A stretch of DNA of 64,000 nt from Rostratula benghalensis. Taxonomy: Eukaryota; Chordata; Aves; Charadriiformes; Rostratulidae. Below, piece after piece: positions 13,801-25,800 of the stretch. Below the pieces are notes generated by a model. It saw nothing but the letters and a program-made list of their open reading frames with translations. It ran no database searches and was not told the DNA's origin. The position numbers and the translations under genes were made by a program. Position 1 is the first letter of the stretch; the number at the start of each line of letters is the position of its first letter. The stretch is from assembly GCA_013399305.1 (NCBI GenBank), contig VXAI01000163.1, positions 985,959 through 1,049,958 on the forward strand. The letters are read 5' to 3'.

Positions 13801-16800
13801 GAAGCAGTTGGGAGTTTTTCTAGAGGAGGAGGAGGATGTGTGGGTCTTATGGTACCATTCAGGAAAATGTTTGGCCCTAATTTTGCCTTCTTATCTGTAG
13901 ATATCAAAGAGTTCAACAAAATAAAACAGCTATATGAACATCTTTTCATATATAGGATGTTGAATCACAGAAAGGTAACACAGGTTTCCAAAAATCTGAT
14001 GATAATTTCATGGGTATCATCAGATTTTGTGGGATTTGGTGGGAGAGCTGCAGAGAACCCCCATTTATGGACTCCAGCTTCTGTGCCTTATCCACAGAAA
14101 CGTGCTGCCTCCCAGTGCTGTCTAGATATACCAGGCATTTGTGGAGCTGTATTTTTAGCCCTGATATTCGCTTTGGCTGGAACTGGGCCATGAAGATTCA
14201 CAGTAAGCTAAGGACTGTAAATATCCCTTAGACTTTATGGGAGGAAAACTGGCATAATATCAAAGCAGAACAAGCCCTTTCTTAAAATTCAGTTCTGTTA
14301 ACTACTATCATACTTGAAAGATTTCCCTGCAAACTAAGGAAGAACCAACCAGCTGCCACATGTTGTAAACAAGTGAAAATTAGCAAGAAGAATTCCTGCA
14401 GAGTTTATCATGTTATCGCAATAAAATCAGTTTTTAAGAACTACAAATCATGGAGGTTTCAGGGCTTTTTCAGATTTAATGACTTATGCTGGTCATTAAG
14501 CCATCAACAAAAAGTCTTTTCATCTCCCAGTGATACTGTAAATATTTCTTTTCTCCCAACCCACTTTCAAATGCATAGGCCTTTCTCAAAACTACATTAC
14601 CACTAAAATACGAAGGCTCCAAAGCTGGATTAAAACTCTTCAAAAAAATACAGAACCTCTTTTTGTCCTGCTTTCCAAAGGTCTTTTGACCTATGTTGAT
14701 CCACAGCAAATATGCTTATTTTAAGGTGACATAAAACTTAGTAAAGCTGAGGTCTTGTGGAAGGGTGAAAAGAAATCTAGTACAGATGACAGAGAACAAG
14801 TAGTGCATCTGTGCACACTGCCTTGTGTTTTGTTGACAGCATTAGTCCTCAAGAGTATGAGAATTAATTGTCTCCAACAAGCATTAAATTCCATTAAACA
14901 AGTAGTTGGGAGAAAAGGTGAGGAAAAAATACAGACTTCTCTTACAGCCTGAATGATTTCTGAGCAAAATGCCAGGGAAAATCAGAATGGTGCACCATCT
15001 TTGGTGGGACATAGTATGGGCTCTGCAGGCATACTTTTGCAATAATGAATTGGACTGTTTTTATAGAAACATTTTATAGTGTTGCAAGGTACAGCAGTTG
15101 TTTCGCTTGTAAACCATTGACTCCTTGTTGCTCAACGTGCTGTTTCTGAGTGGAAGAATTTTTCCCAGTAAGTTAGTGCTCTAAATTAGTTTTTCTGAGG
15201 CTCTGGGCCAGTGAGATTAGCATTCAATTTGCACAGGAAAGAGCTTGGACAGCTTCTGCATTCATTCTGCTTTTCTCTTCACTCAGACGCTATTCCTTCC
15301 GCCCAGCAGTCATTCCCCTGGATACCATTCGTTGCTGATCAACGAGGAGAATTTCCCTGAACCATGGCTTGCAGGCAGTGTGTTTCCCATGAAATCCTCC
15401 CACTTTACTTGCAGCCAAAGGAAATTCAAACTTACCAATAGGGAAAGCTAAAATTGATATTGCCTTTAGCATATTACTTCTCAGTCTTGTGGCCAGACGA
15501 TAAGAGGCTGCTAATCTAACAAGTAGTTTGTGTTTCTTGTAGAGAGAACAACTTGGTTAAGAACTTGAAAAACTCCAGCCAGTGTAACAACTCTCAGGAA
15601 GTTCCAGGGGTATCAGATAAAAAATACAAGCATTCTGCTTGCTCTGAGCTATGGGGTCTCTGTGGGTCTTAACCCGGGCAGCGTGTGAAAATGCTGCCAG
15701 TGCTGAGAACAATTTTTGCTGCAACGCTTTAGGAATACTTCATGTCTGTGTGCTTTGCTGCTGCAACCAGAGGAGAGTAATTAAATTGTGACTTTAATGT
15801 AGAAAATATGCTGACCTTTCTTTCCAACTGTTAAGTCTGTTAAGTGGGCAGGGAGGACAATGTTTAACCACAAGGTGTTTTTAGACCACCCATTGTAACA
15901 GCAGCATTATCTTTTCTTGTTGGGTTTTTGTGTTTCTTTCTTTGTTTTCAGAATGAGGTGGCAATGCTTCTCAAGCCAATATCAGAGAAGATTCAGGAAA
16001 TCCAGAACTTCAGAGAAAGGAACAGAGGAAGTCAAATGTTCAACCACCTCTCGGCCGTCAGTGAAAGCATACCTGCCCTCGGGTGGATAGCAGTGGTGAG
16101 TTACACACGGGATGGCTGGGAGGGCTGTAAATGTGCTTCTGGATGATGTGGCCCAGAATAGCTCCAATCCTTGCAGAACCCTGCAGTCTCATCTGCACAG
16201 TTCTTCAGCCTCCTGCAGCCAAGAAGGTGTTTTGTAATATACCTAACACATCAGGGATGGTGTCTGACTAATGTTTTACTTCCTTTCTCCTTCTGTTGTT
16301 TCCTGCTACCATGGGTTGATTGATGGTCCTAGTCTCCTAAACCAGGCCCTTATGTCAAGGAGATGAATGATGCTGCTACCTTTTATACTAACAGGGTATT
16401 AAAGGACTACAAGCACAGGTATGTTGCCAAGCCCCAGTACCTAGTAGCCAGAAAAGAGAGCTTTAACCATCTCAATAGGGTTCATAATGCCATCACAGAA
16501 AGCATTTTATAAACTAAAAAGCATTAGATAAAATCTGCTTGCAGTAGTATATTTTCTTCTTCTCATCTTTCACTGCATATTGCAGTGAGAATGGCAGCAG
16601 CACTAGCAGTGTTGGTTTTCACTTTCTGCAAATTATAGGATTATATTTAATTTCCTTTGGTAAAAAATTCTGTTTATGGTATATGTATAAATATATACTA
16701 TGTAGAATATAGGTTATATATACTCTATATACCTTCAAGCCTTAGTGTACCTACTGGGACAACTGAAGATTTTTACAATGTAGCTTTAGAAGCACTTATT

Positions 16801-19800
16801 CTGAAGAAAACAAAAAGGTCTCACATAATGGTACAGAGTACATTAGTAAGGTATTGAGTTCTTCTCCTGATAAGGAATTATTTTCCTGCTTTTCACTGAA
16901 TCAGATGACAGTGTCTTCCACAGTAGTAGAATGCTCTCCCTTGACTTCAGTAGGCTTTGGATTAAACCTGTTGACGCAGATCCTCAACAATATTAAGCAC
17001 TAAACTCCAAAGGAAATAAATAGGAGATAGACACCCAAATCCTTGTGAGCATCCACTCCATAGCTGTCACTATTCAGTAATAATTCTTTTCTGGATCCTT
17101 GTAAGTAAGGACTCCACCTTACAAGCAGTTTTTCTATATATATATTTCTTGTTTTCACTTACTGTCCCATCAAAAGACTGAACCTTCCAAATAATGACTC
17201 CAGAGCCAACTTGTGACTTGTACTTTAGAAATTCTTGATGTATAAATTTTATAGTCTGATAACTATAACATGTTCCAGTAGTACCTTGGCTACATTTGAA
17301 CTTGGAAGCTAGAATATCTTACAGAACCCATGCATGTTTAGTTGTCTAAAATTCAGCACCCTGAGACTGAGTCTGGCTAGCTGCTGCACAGCTCCATATA
17401 CCTTTAGTGCTTCTTCAGTTGACTTTGAGCCAGAACAGCATGATAACACACCCTTCCAGCAGGAACCACTCTGTGCCCTTGTTTGTCCTCTGGAAGGATC
17501 TAAAAGCTTTCCAGTGTAGTAGTCCTTAGTGTTCTCATCACTGGGCTGGCTGGCTGGCTGCCAGCTGATTTGACCATGGCTTTAAGGCAGGCATTAGGTT
17601 TTCTCTGCTTTAAGCAAGAGCAGCAATGCTTTCTGTTTCTAGGTGCAAACATTCACACATACAAATATTGTCTCTGTTTTTACAGTGATGCACGCCATGT
17701 TGATTGGGTGAAGTCATATCTGAACATCTGGTCTGAGCTTCAAGCTTATATCAAAGAGCATCATACCACAGGTCTCACCTGGAGTAAAACTGTAAGTACT
17801 CTTTCCTTCTTCATAAAGACCCATAAAATACCAGTAACTAATGTAATTTTTAATGCAGTCATTAGCTCCGGAAAAATAATTACCTAGGCCAGGAACAGAA
17901 GTCATCATCCATAGACTTTCCAGCCAAGCTGATAAAAGTTTGAAAAGAAAGTCAAGAAAGTAGCCAGGCCATTGTGGGACACATTTTGAGGAAGAAATGA
18001 GAATTATTTAGAATTATTATATCCATAACCCCCAGGTGCAGATGGTGAGTAGAGGCAGAAACAATTCTCCAGGCCTGCTACAGTAGAAGGTAGGAACAAA
18101 AAACAACCCCCAAAACTTAAAGTACATCAGACTAAAAGAAGTAGGGGAAACATGACGGGGAAAGGAGAAGAATGGTGGAAAGAATATGAACAAAGAGACA
18201 TATTTAATAACAGGGGAAAGAAAACTCAGCTATCACATCTTTCTATTTCCCTTTCTGTAGTTGTGCAGGAAATTGCTGAATACAAATCCAGGTGTGACTT
18301 GTGTATTCCTATTAAGCTTTCCTGCCAACAGTGCTCATTCCATCATGAGTGATGTTCCCATTCCTGAATCTGAAGTACTGATATCGCTCACTTTGTATAT
18401 CACTCAGCTATGAAAGTTGTCTTGAAAGTATGGCTTATTTAAATTACCATTCCTATCATGTGTGTCTGGAAGACTAAATTACAAACACATTTTTATGAAT
18501 ATATATTTTTTTTGAGTTTTATTTCACGTGAGTGTAAGGAAATTAGAATCCAGTAAGTTAGCAGGTGGTTTAAATAGTTTGTTGTTTAAATATTTCTCTG
18601 AAGCTTGGTAACAAATACATTCAAGAAAGCAATGAGTTGTACAAGTGATGATTTGATTTTTGTTATACTTATTCTGAAGTGAGAACGAAAATCACAGATT
18701 CCTCCTGCTGTGTGAAGTTAAGCATAAAGGTCTGCAGAAGGAGGGCCCAGACAGAACTACGATATATATAAAAACTGTAGATATATTCCAGACACAGTTG
18801 TTAATCGTTGCACACAGCAGCTTCCACTTACATGCATAAAAGGAAAAAAGGAAAAAGCAGTAGTTTGGCAAGGCATTGAGAAAGTGGCACATTTATGAAA
18901 GGGAGATGTTGATACAGAAATGATATTTCATTACAGAGGGGGAGAGAAAGAAAAGAAGTTTAAGTTTTTGGCCTAAGTACACATTTAAAAGTGCATTATA
19001 CTGATAATTTAACCTTCATGTCTGCAGAAGTCAATAAAGCAATGCTTGAAGCTTTACATAAAAAGCTATTAAGTAACATATTTGAGTATTTCTAGAGACT
19101 GAAGAGTCAGGGAGAACATTAACTATGGCTTTTCTCAGAGCTGTGTTCTCACATTTTGAACTGCAACAAAGACTCCAGGAGCATCAGCCTAGATTAGACT
19201 ATGCTTGGGTTTCCAAAAAGGAGGAGGGGGTGTTTTTTAGTGAGCAGCTGGCCCCTTTACCTATAGATACTGCATACTGTGGTGTGCATGTTTCTGGCCA
19301 CGGGCCATGGAGGTATCACAAAGCTGTGCCGTTTCCAGCCCATCAAGCTGCGCAGGGCAGCTGCTGCCAGCCTTGGAACAAATCACTCGTGCATACAGCA
19401 AAGCTTTCCTGGCTCTGGCACTAAGCACACAGGCAGACACTTAAGAGACAAAGACAAAGAAATGTCTTAATCAATTACAAGGCAGACACTGAAACAGGTA
19501 CACATAGTTGAAATAGTGGCTAAGCAGTCAGCTCTGACAAAAAGTTACCTCTATCAGCTTTACAATAATTTTGTGATAAAAACCAGGTGCTTACAGAATT
19601 TTGGATCTAATACAATTCTCTCTCTCTATTCACTTTGGCTCTGGTTGTACCAAGAAATGTGACAATATTTAACTCCTCGAGGACATCCTACTGAAATGTG
19701 TGGGACTGTGTGAGGAGAAAGCCAAGGAATAGTGGCGGTAGGAACCTTGAGACCTTTGTGTATCTGAGCCTACCTGTGCGGGAGTGGTGGTACCAAACTG

Positions 19801-22800
19801 GACCCTACCTGAGTTCAGGCATTTCAGGACAGGCTGGGAACAGTTAGGATATTTGTTGGTTCTGTGCTCACGGAAGAAAACTACGTATTTAAAGTATATA
19901 TGTTCAAGAGGAGGATTGTCCCAGAGAGTAAAATGTTCCATTCTGTATTTTCACCATGCTCTGAAGCATTCATTTTCATTAGTTGATTGTCAGGGAAAAT
20001 CTGTTTGTCAGTGGAAGTCAGATGGATCTACAGCATTTCCTTGAAGGTGGAATTTTGTAGTGCATTGCTTTGGATCTAAAATGTGGTCTTCCTTCTGCCC
20101 CACATACCCTGTAGTGAGCAACAGCTCACTGTACTTACTACATCTCAATTTAGCCATCTTGATAAAGACAACAATAGCAATTACCAACCTAATGGAGATT
20201 TGCAAGTTTTACTCTGCTATCAGATATGACATTCTTAGATGTCAATGAGCAAAAGCTCTTACTTATACTGAAATCCTTTAAATGCCCAGTGTAGTGTTCT
20301 ACCCATGCAGCAACTGTCACTTGCTACAACTTTCTGACTTTAACATGAAATCTACAGCTATAACAGTAACCTGTCTTTTTAAAGTTCTTACTGGTAAACA
20401 GAAAGTCCCCTTTTTTTTCTTTTTTTTTCTTCTTTTTTTTCTGCCTAAATAAGGGATTTCATTGAAGCATGGCTCTTTCTTCCCTCTCTACTGTTTTTTG
20501 TGATGCAAAGAAATGAACATCTGTAACACAGGCTCACGAGAAGGCTTAATAAAATTTGTTTGCTACAAGGACTGCATGTGTAAGATGGGGGAAGTGAAAC
20601 TTCTGCTCCTGTTTCTGCAGGTTAACTTTGCAGGCAGTAAACAACCAGTATTAATGAGCAATTGCTATAGTTTCCTGTACATCAAGTAAGTGTTAAGAAA
20701 CAAATCTTGCTCAAGAAAAATTGTCTTGAATGTTTCTCTCTGTTGCAGGTAGATCTGCAGTTAAGTTTTTGTTCTTTATATACAAGAGTCATTTAGGACA
20801 ATTTTGCAAGCAGGATTATTTGCAAACAGGAAATATTTACTGACTAGCCATGAATTTCATCACAGGGTTTAGTTTCTAATACAGAATTTTACTCAAGTGA
20901 CAAATGTCGTCCTGCCATTTACAAATCTCAACAAATTCTTAGGGGAAAGTCTGCATCTTTACAAGCAGTCAAGATTTATTTATATCCTGTTCTCATTGAA
21001 GCCAATACAGTATTGTCAAGTCTTCTTTTTTTTTTTTTTCTGAAATACAATTTTTAAAAACATTTATAAATCATTAGTTTCTTAAATTTTCTTTAGAAGT
21101 TGGAATTCTTCACAGGCTCCACACTGAGAAGAACCATTTTAATTCCTACATTAACCTGACTGAGCACAATTATAGTAGTCTCAGTACAGATTTTGGCCAT
21201 TTCATTTGTGTCTAAAATAATCACCTCCAGACATTTTCTTATAAAATGGCCCTGCCTCTCTCCTGTACTATCAAATAGGTTTCCTGTTATACGTCATCTT
21301 TCTCATATTGAGGTCAGCAAGCTGCAAAAGACCAAGTTCTGCCAGCAAAAGCCTCCTATTATCTTCCCAGTATCTCTTCTATGCTGTGCTTAGTTTGACC
21401 CACTTACCAAGTAGCCATCGTCTGAGCTACTTCACTAAAGCTAAAGGTCAAAACTGCAGTGCCAAATTCCAGCCACAGCTACAGCCCCAGAGCCTTCATT
21501 CAGATAGAACTAAGAGCAGCAGCAGACACTGATTTAAATGCCTGCATCTTGGATAAGACGTAGACATTTTGGGAGTGCTCAATCTTTCTCAGTCATAGTC
21601 TTTCCCTTCCCTTCCCTTCCCTTCCCTTCCCTTCCCNTTCCCTTCCCTTCCCTTCCCTTCCCTTCCCTTCCCTTCCCTTCCCTTCCCTTCCCTTCCCTTC
21701 CCTTCCCTTCCCTTCCCTTCCCTTCCCTTCCCCTGTTTCTTTATACTTTTTTCTTGAAAACTTTGCATCCTTTAATCTTAACTGTTTCTTTCGCAGAGAA
21801 CATAGCTCAGGTTTTGGTACATTGTCAATTTAGAAACTGGCTATGCTGGCAACTCTACAATAGTTGCCTCTTTGGTGGAGACTGCCTCAATTACACCCAC
21901 ATTACACCCCTTTGAAAGAAAGTAGTTTTACTCCCTTATTCCAACAACAGCTGACAATATTTGCCTTCACGGAATATCAGCAGTGTCCTTTTAACATCAG
22001 TGACCAAACACCATTCAGACATGCTAAGAGAGAACCTGGGAGAGCCTTGTTTGACAGCAGCTGTAAAACGCACCCTGACCTGTAACATAATGCAACCTAG
22101 TTCCAGTGGAAAAGAGAAAGGATAAAGAAAATCCAAAGTGTGTAAAATGGAGAAAAAAAGAAAAAGGCACATCTGTTAAAACTCTACTCTCTATCTATAT
22201 ATATATATCTCACTACAGGGATTGGTCTTCTTTTTAACAGAATGTTTATGTAAGTAAAGGATGGTTTAATGTGCCTGTGGGAGCAAGTTACTTGCTGACA
22301 ATTACAGTAGCATACAGTTCTCAAATGATTTAGAAGACCTTGGTTGCATAGAACATTTCTGTTCGGGTAACTGTGAAGAGGTAAGCACCATTTTAGGTTG
22401 TGAAAAGATGATAAATGGCAGAAGTGTATTGAAGGGGCTTCAAAATTTGCATACTCAACAGATAAAGAATTCTGCTGAGACCCAGTAACAAGAAAAGAGG
22501 CTGGCCTGGTTTTTGCTATTTTGTGGTTTAGCTCACAAAGATTACAGGCGCTGTCAGTCAGGTGCTTCATCTAGTAAATTGCAGATCTCGGGGCAGCATA
22601 ACCCCTTGCAGACAGGTGGCTTAAATACAGTAGGTAATAGAACTGTTGTGCTAAGCTACTTTTACACAAAAAAACACCTTAACAAGAGCTCTGTGCCCCT
22701 GAGTCACAGTCCACCTGTTCCCAGAGGTTGATACATGATATTTTCAGCTTCATGATTCTTGTCTTTGGCTGTGCGTATGGATGGAAAGAACAATACAGAA

Positions 22801-25800
22801 TGCTGAAACTATTTTAGGTGTGAAACTAGGATTATAGTAAAGGGGGAGAAAACAGGGATCTCTTTCTTTTTTTTTTCTTTTTTTTTTTTTTTTGAGAAGA
22901 ATGTAGTCCCCATTAGGATTCCTGTTATCTGCTGCCATGAAAAGAAGGCTTTTCAATAAATTAAGGAAGGGATTTTATGCCTCTAACTAAGCTACCTGTT
23001 GCCTCAAACACAGATAGATACTTACCTCTTAATATGAATGACTAATAAAATAGGTACAGTATGTTATACACATTCATTTATAATTTATTTCTATGTATTA
23101 TATAGATGTTCATAAGCTGTTTGAGTAAAAATGACAGTTGCAGTCACAAGAAATGTGTGTGCATTCAGATGCTTCACAGCAGGTTCTCACCACAAGAACT
23201 TTGCTCCCCACCAGTTTCCATGCTGCACTGTCAGCCTAAAGCTGGATAAACAGGGCAGAACACTGCGGGTGTTTATACAGGGCCTGGCACGTAAGCCCCT
23301 CATATCCCCAGAGATACAAGCCTCTGACAAGGGCTCCTTGCTGCCACAATACTACAAATATAGCAACAGTGACATGGATGGCTAACGCAGGGAACTGTTC
23401 AGCAGGAATGGCTCAGGAAATAGTAACATCTGTGATAAGACATAAAAAGAAATTCTTACTGTCTCTCAGTGGCTGGGTTTAGACCTAAAGCCGTTTCAAG
23501 CTGCATATGGCCACCAAAAATTACTGACAGTATGGCATCCAGAGCACTTGTGTTATGTACGAACAGGATTTTATTGCTCTAACAAGACTGGCTGTTGCCC
23601 TGTGCTCCAGGGGAAGCCTCTAAGAGAAATGAGCTGTATCAGGGCCCAGCTTCTCAGGAGCAAAGGGCTTCACTCATCCCTACTGTAACTTAAAGGGAAT
23701 TAAATGAGATGGAGCATAGATTAATTTTAACCAGGCAGCTGCCTCAACATAAGCAGTGAGCCAGCTACGTATAGCCAGCAAGGAGAAAAAGCAGAGCACC
23801 TCACCCTTCTGCCAGACCTACAATATACAGGTAGAAACACAACATACTTTGAGGCTGTACTGCAATCCTGCAAACCCTTGCCCAGTGATAATACACTTTT
23901 ATTAGACCCTGCTCCATGTGCAACTTCAGATACTGTCACTACAGGAAGCCACTGACCCACAGCTGATGGGAGGCCCTTGGGCCTCTCTGCAGGTGGGTTT
24001 GGGCTATCCAGCAAGGAGCAATGCCTGACCCATTCTGTCACCCCATGCAGATCATGATAGTTGTAGATTGAAGGCATTTTTTTTCCCTGGGAAGAAATTT
24101 CTGGAATGTTCCATGCCTTACAGAGCTGTTACTACAAGGCTGCAGGGTCTGCATCTCCTATTCTTGATAGGACCTTACTCACAGAATTCCATTTTCCACC
24201 ATTTCACAAAGCTGCAGGAGCAAGTTTTAAAGTACACTGTGATACAAAACTAGCTGGTTAGAAGTTAATGTCTTACTTTTGTGTTACATTTTCAGGAAAT
24301 AAGGCTGAAACTATCTAGTCCCCTTATGATTCTTACAAGGGGTGTATTTGCAAATGATGGAAAAATGAACACACCAACATGTTAATGGGAACAGTCAGCT
24401 ATCAGCATAACATGCCGTGATGTCCATAGACACCACAGCACTGAGAACAGCAGCTGTTAGGGAGGCAAACAGCTGAAAGAAAAGAGGAAGAAAGGCGACT
24501 TGCAAATAACTGCCTTTGCTAGTCCAAATGGCTCTTAATGCTCTTTGTGTACAGATAGGCTGTGGTTAACATCTGCTTGGATTTAATCTGAAGAGTTGTT
24601 TGCAAATAGCAATGCTGGTAAGCACCTGCTGCGCTAGGATAGATGAACTTTTGCAGGCATATAACGTGCTATTTTATTCCCAGCAGCTCTCACAAATATC
24701 ACCCTATAGAGAACAGAAATGAATGGACTTTGTGAAGGGCACTTTACTTGAAATTGGATAGGACTATGCACAAGTATTGCCAGATACCAGTTTAAGAGGC
24801 TGTCTCAGAAATATTCTAGAGCCTGAGGGTCTAAGTGATCTTGGGAGGGTGTCTAAGGAAAGCAAATCAATTATCAGTGACTTAGGCTGGTAACTTGGAG
24901 GTCTGTCTATTAACAGAGGTCAAAATTAATAAAAAAACCAACCCTAAACCACTTCACTGGAGTGATTTTAAAGCCACCCTTTTCCTCAGCATGCAGGGAA
25001 TGTAAGAATTGCAAAGTGTTTTCTGCATTTCCAGTTTGCTTTTATGTTTTCTGTCCCCTGGTTAGAGTTTCCCTGAGCCAGTCAGGTAAATCAAATTGGC
25101 AAAGTAAAGAAGATAAAAGCCAGAGACAGACTGAGCACCTCTTTATAGCAAGTCTCTGTGTGCCTCCTCATTAGTGAGACTCATCTGTCTTTTCCATGCT
25201 GTTCTATTTCAATGGGGGATTGTCCTACTGGTTGTGTCTATGCTGTAAGATGGTTGATCTACAGTGGAGCAGTCAGTCCCTTCCTATACTTTAGTAGTCT
25301 TTTTTCCTTTTATTTTTTTCCTTCAGTTTTGTCTGCCCTAATTTATGATTGCAATTTTTTGTAGTTTCCAGAATGGATATAGACGTTCAGACATAATTGA
25401 AAATACTGTGATAGGATATTTTTTAGCTTGTGTAGTTGTAATTCAGGTCATAAAGTAGACAGGAATTTGCCATGCAGGAGAAAACTTTAACAATGCAGGT
25501 TCGATCCATCTCTTATATCTGTGACTGCACAAAATTAAGAAACCATGTGACAGCTCCTGTGTTCTTAATTAGATGTACCTCATAATCTTTTGAGCTCAGT
25601 GGAGGTAGCCACTGACTTTAGTGGAGGGACCAGGCTGGTAAAGAAAAGAGGAGACAGATGAGCAGCATGAGGGCAAGGGATAATTTTTTTTCTCTTGCTC
25701 TTGAAACACACTCAAAAGACTAGAATGTCTTCACTCCTCAGGCAAGGATTGAGATTTTTATCTATACTTGTCTTTTCATCAGTGCTCCTCTAGAAGGGAA

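Larger units (their letters stand above)
4827..15951 (+). other. CAP2: CAP2 intron, 11.1 kb
   Basis: This intron separates the first two CAP2 exons found. It contains an antisense CR1 tail (9573-9795), a CA microsatellite (13413-13442) followed by a locally G/C-richer 100 bp, and a TA run (13637-13653). I saw no exon-like segment. The rest is unassigned AT-rich sequence. Confidence 0.85.

Noticed and set aside
21538..21915. 125-codon open frame rich in Leu-Pro-Phe-Pro-Ser
   Set aside because: It is the direct translation of the TTCCC repeat and includes an unknown base.
22184..22570. Minus-strand open frame of 128 codons in a CAP2 intron
   Set aside because: It runs into a TA microsatellite and encodes nothing recognisable.
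23727..24077. Minus-strand ATG open frame of 116 codons in a CAP2 intron
   Set aside because: No known motif, no splice sites or promoter signals recognised, and no repetitive match. Treated as chance.
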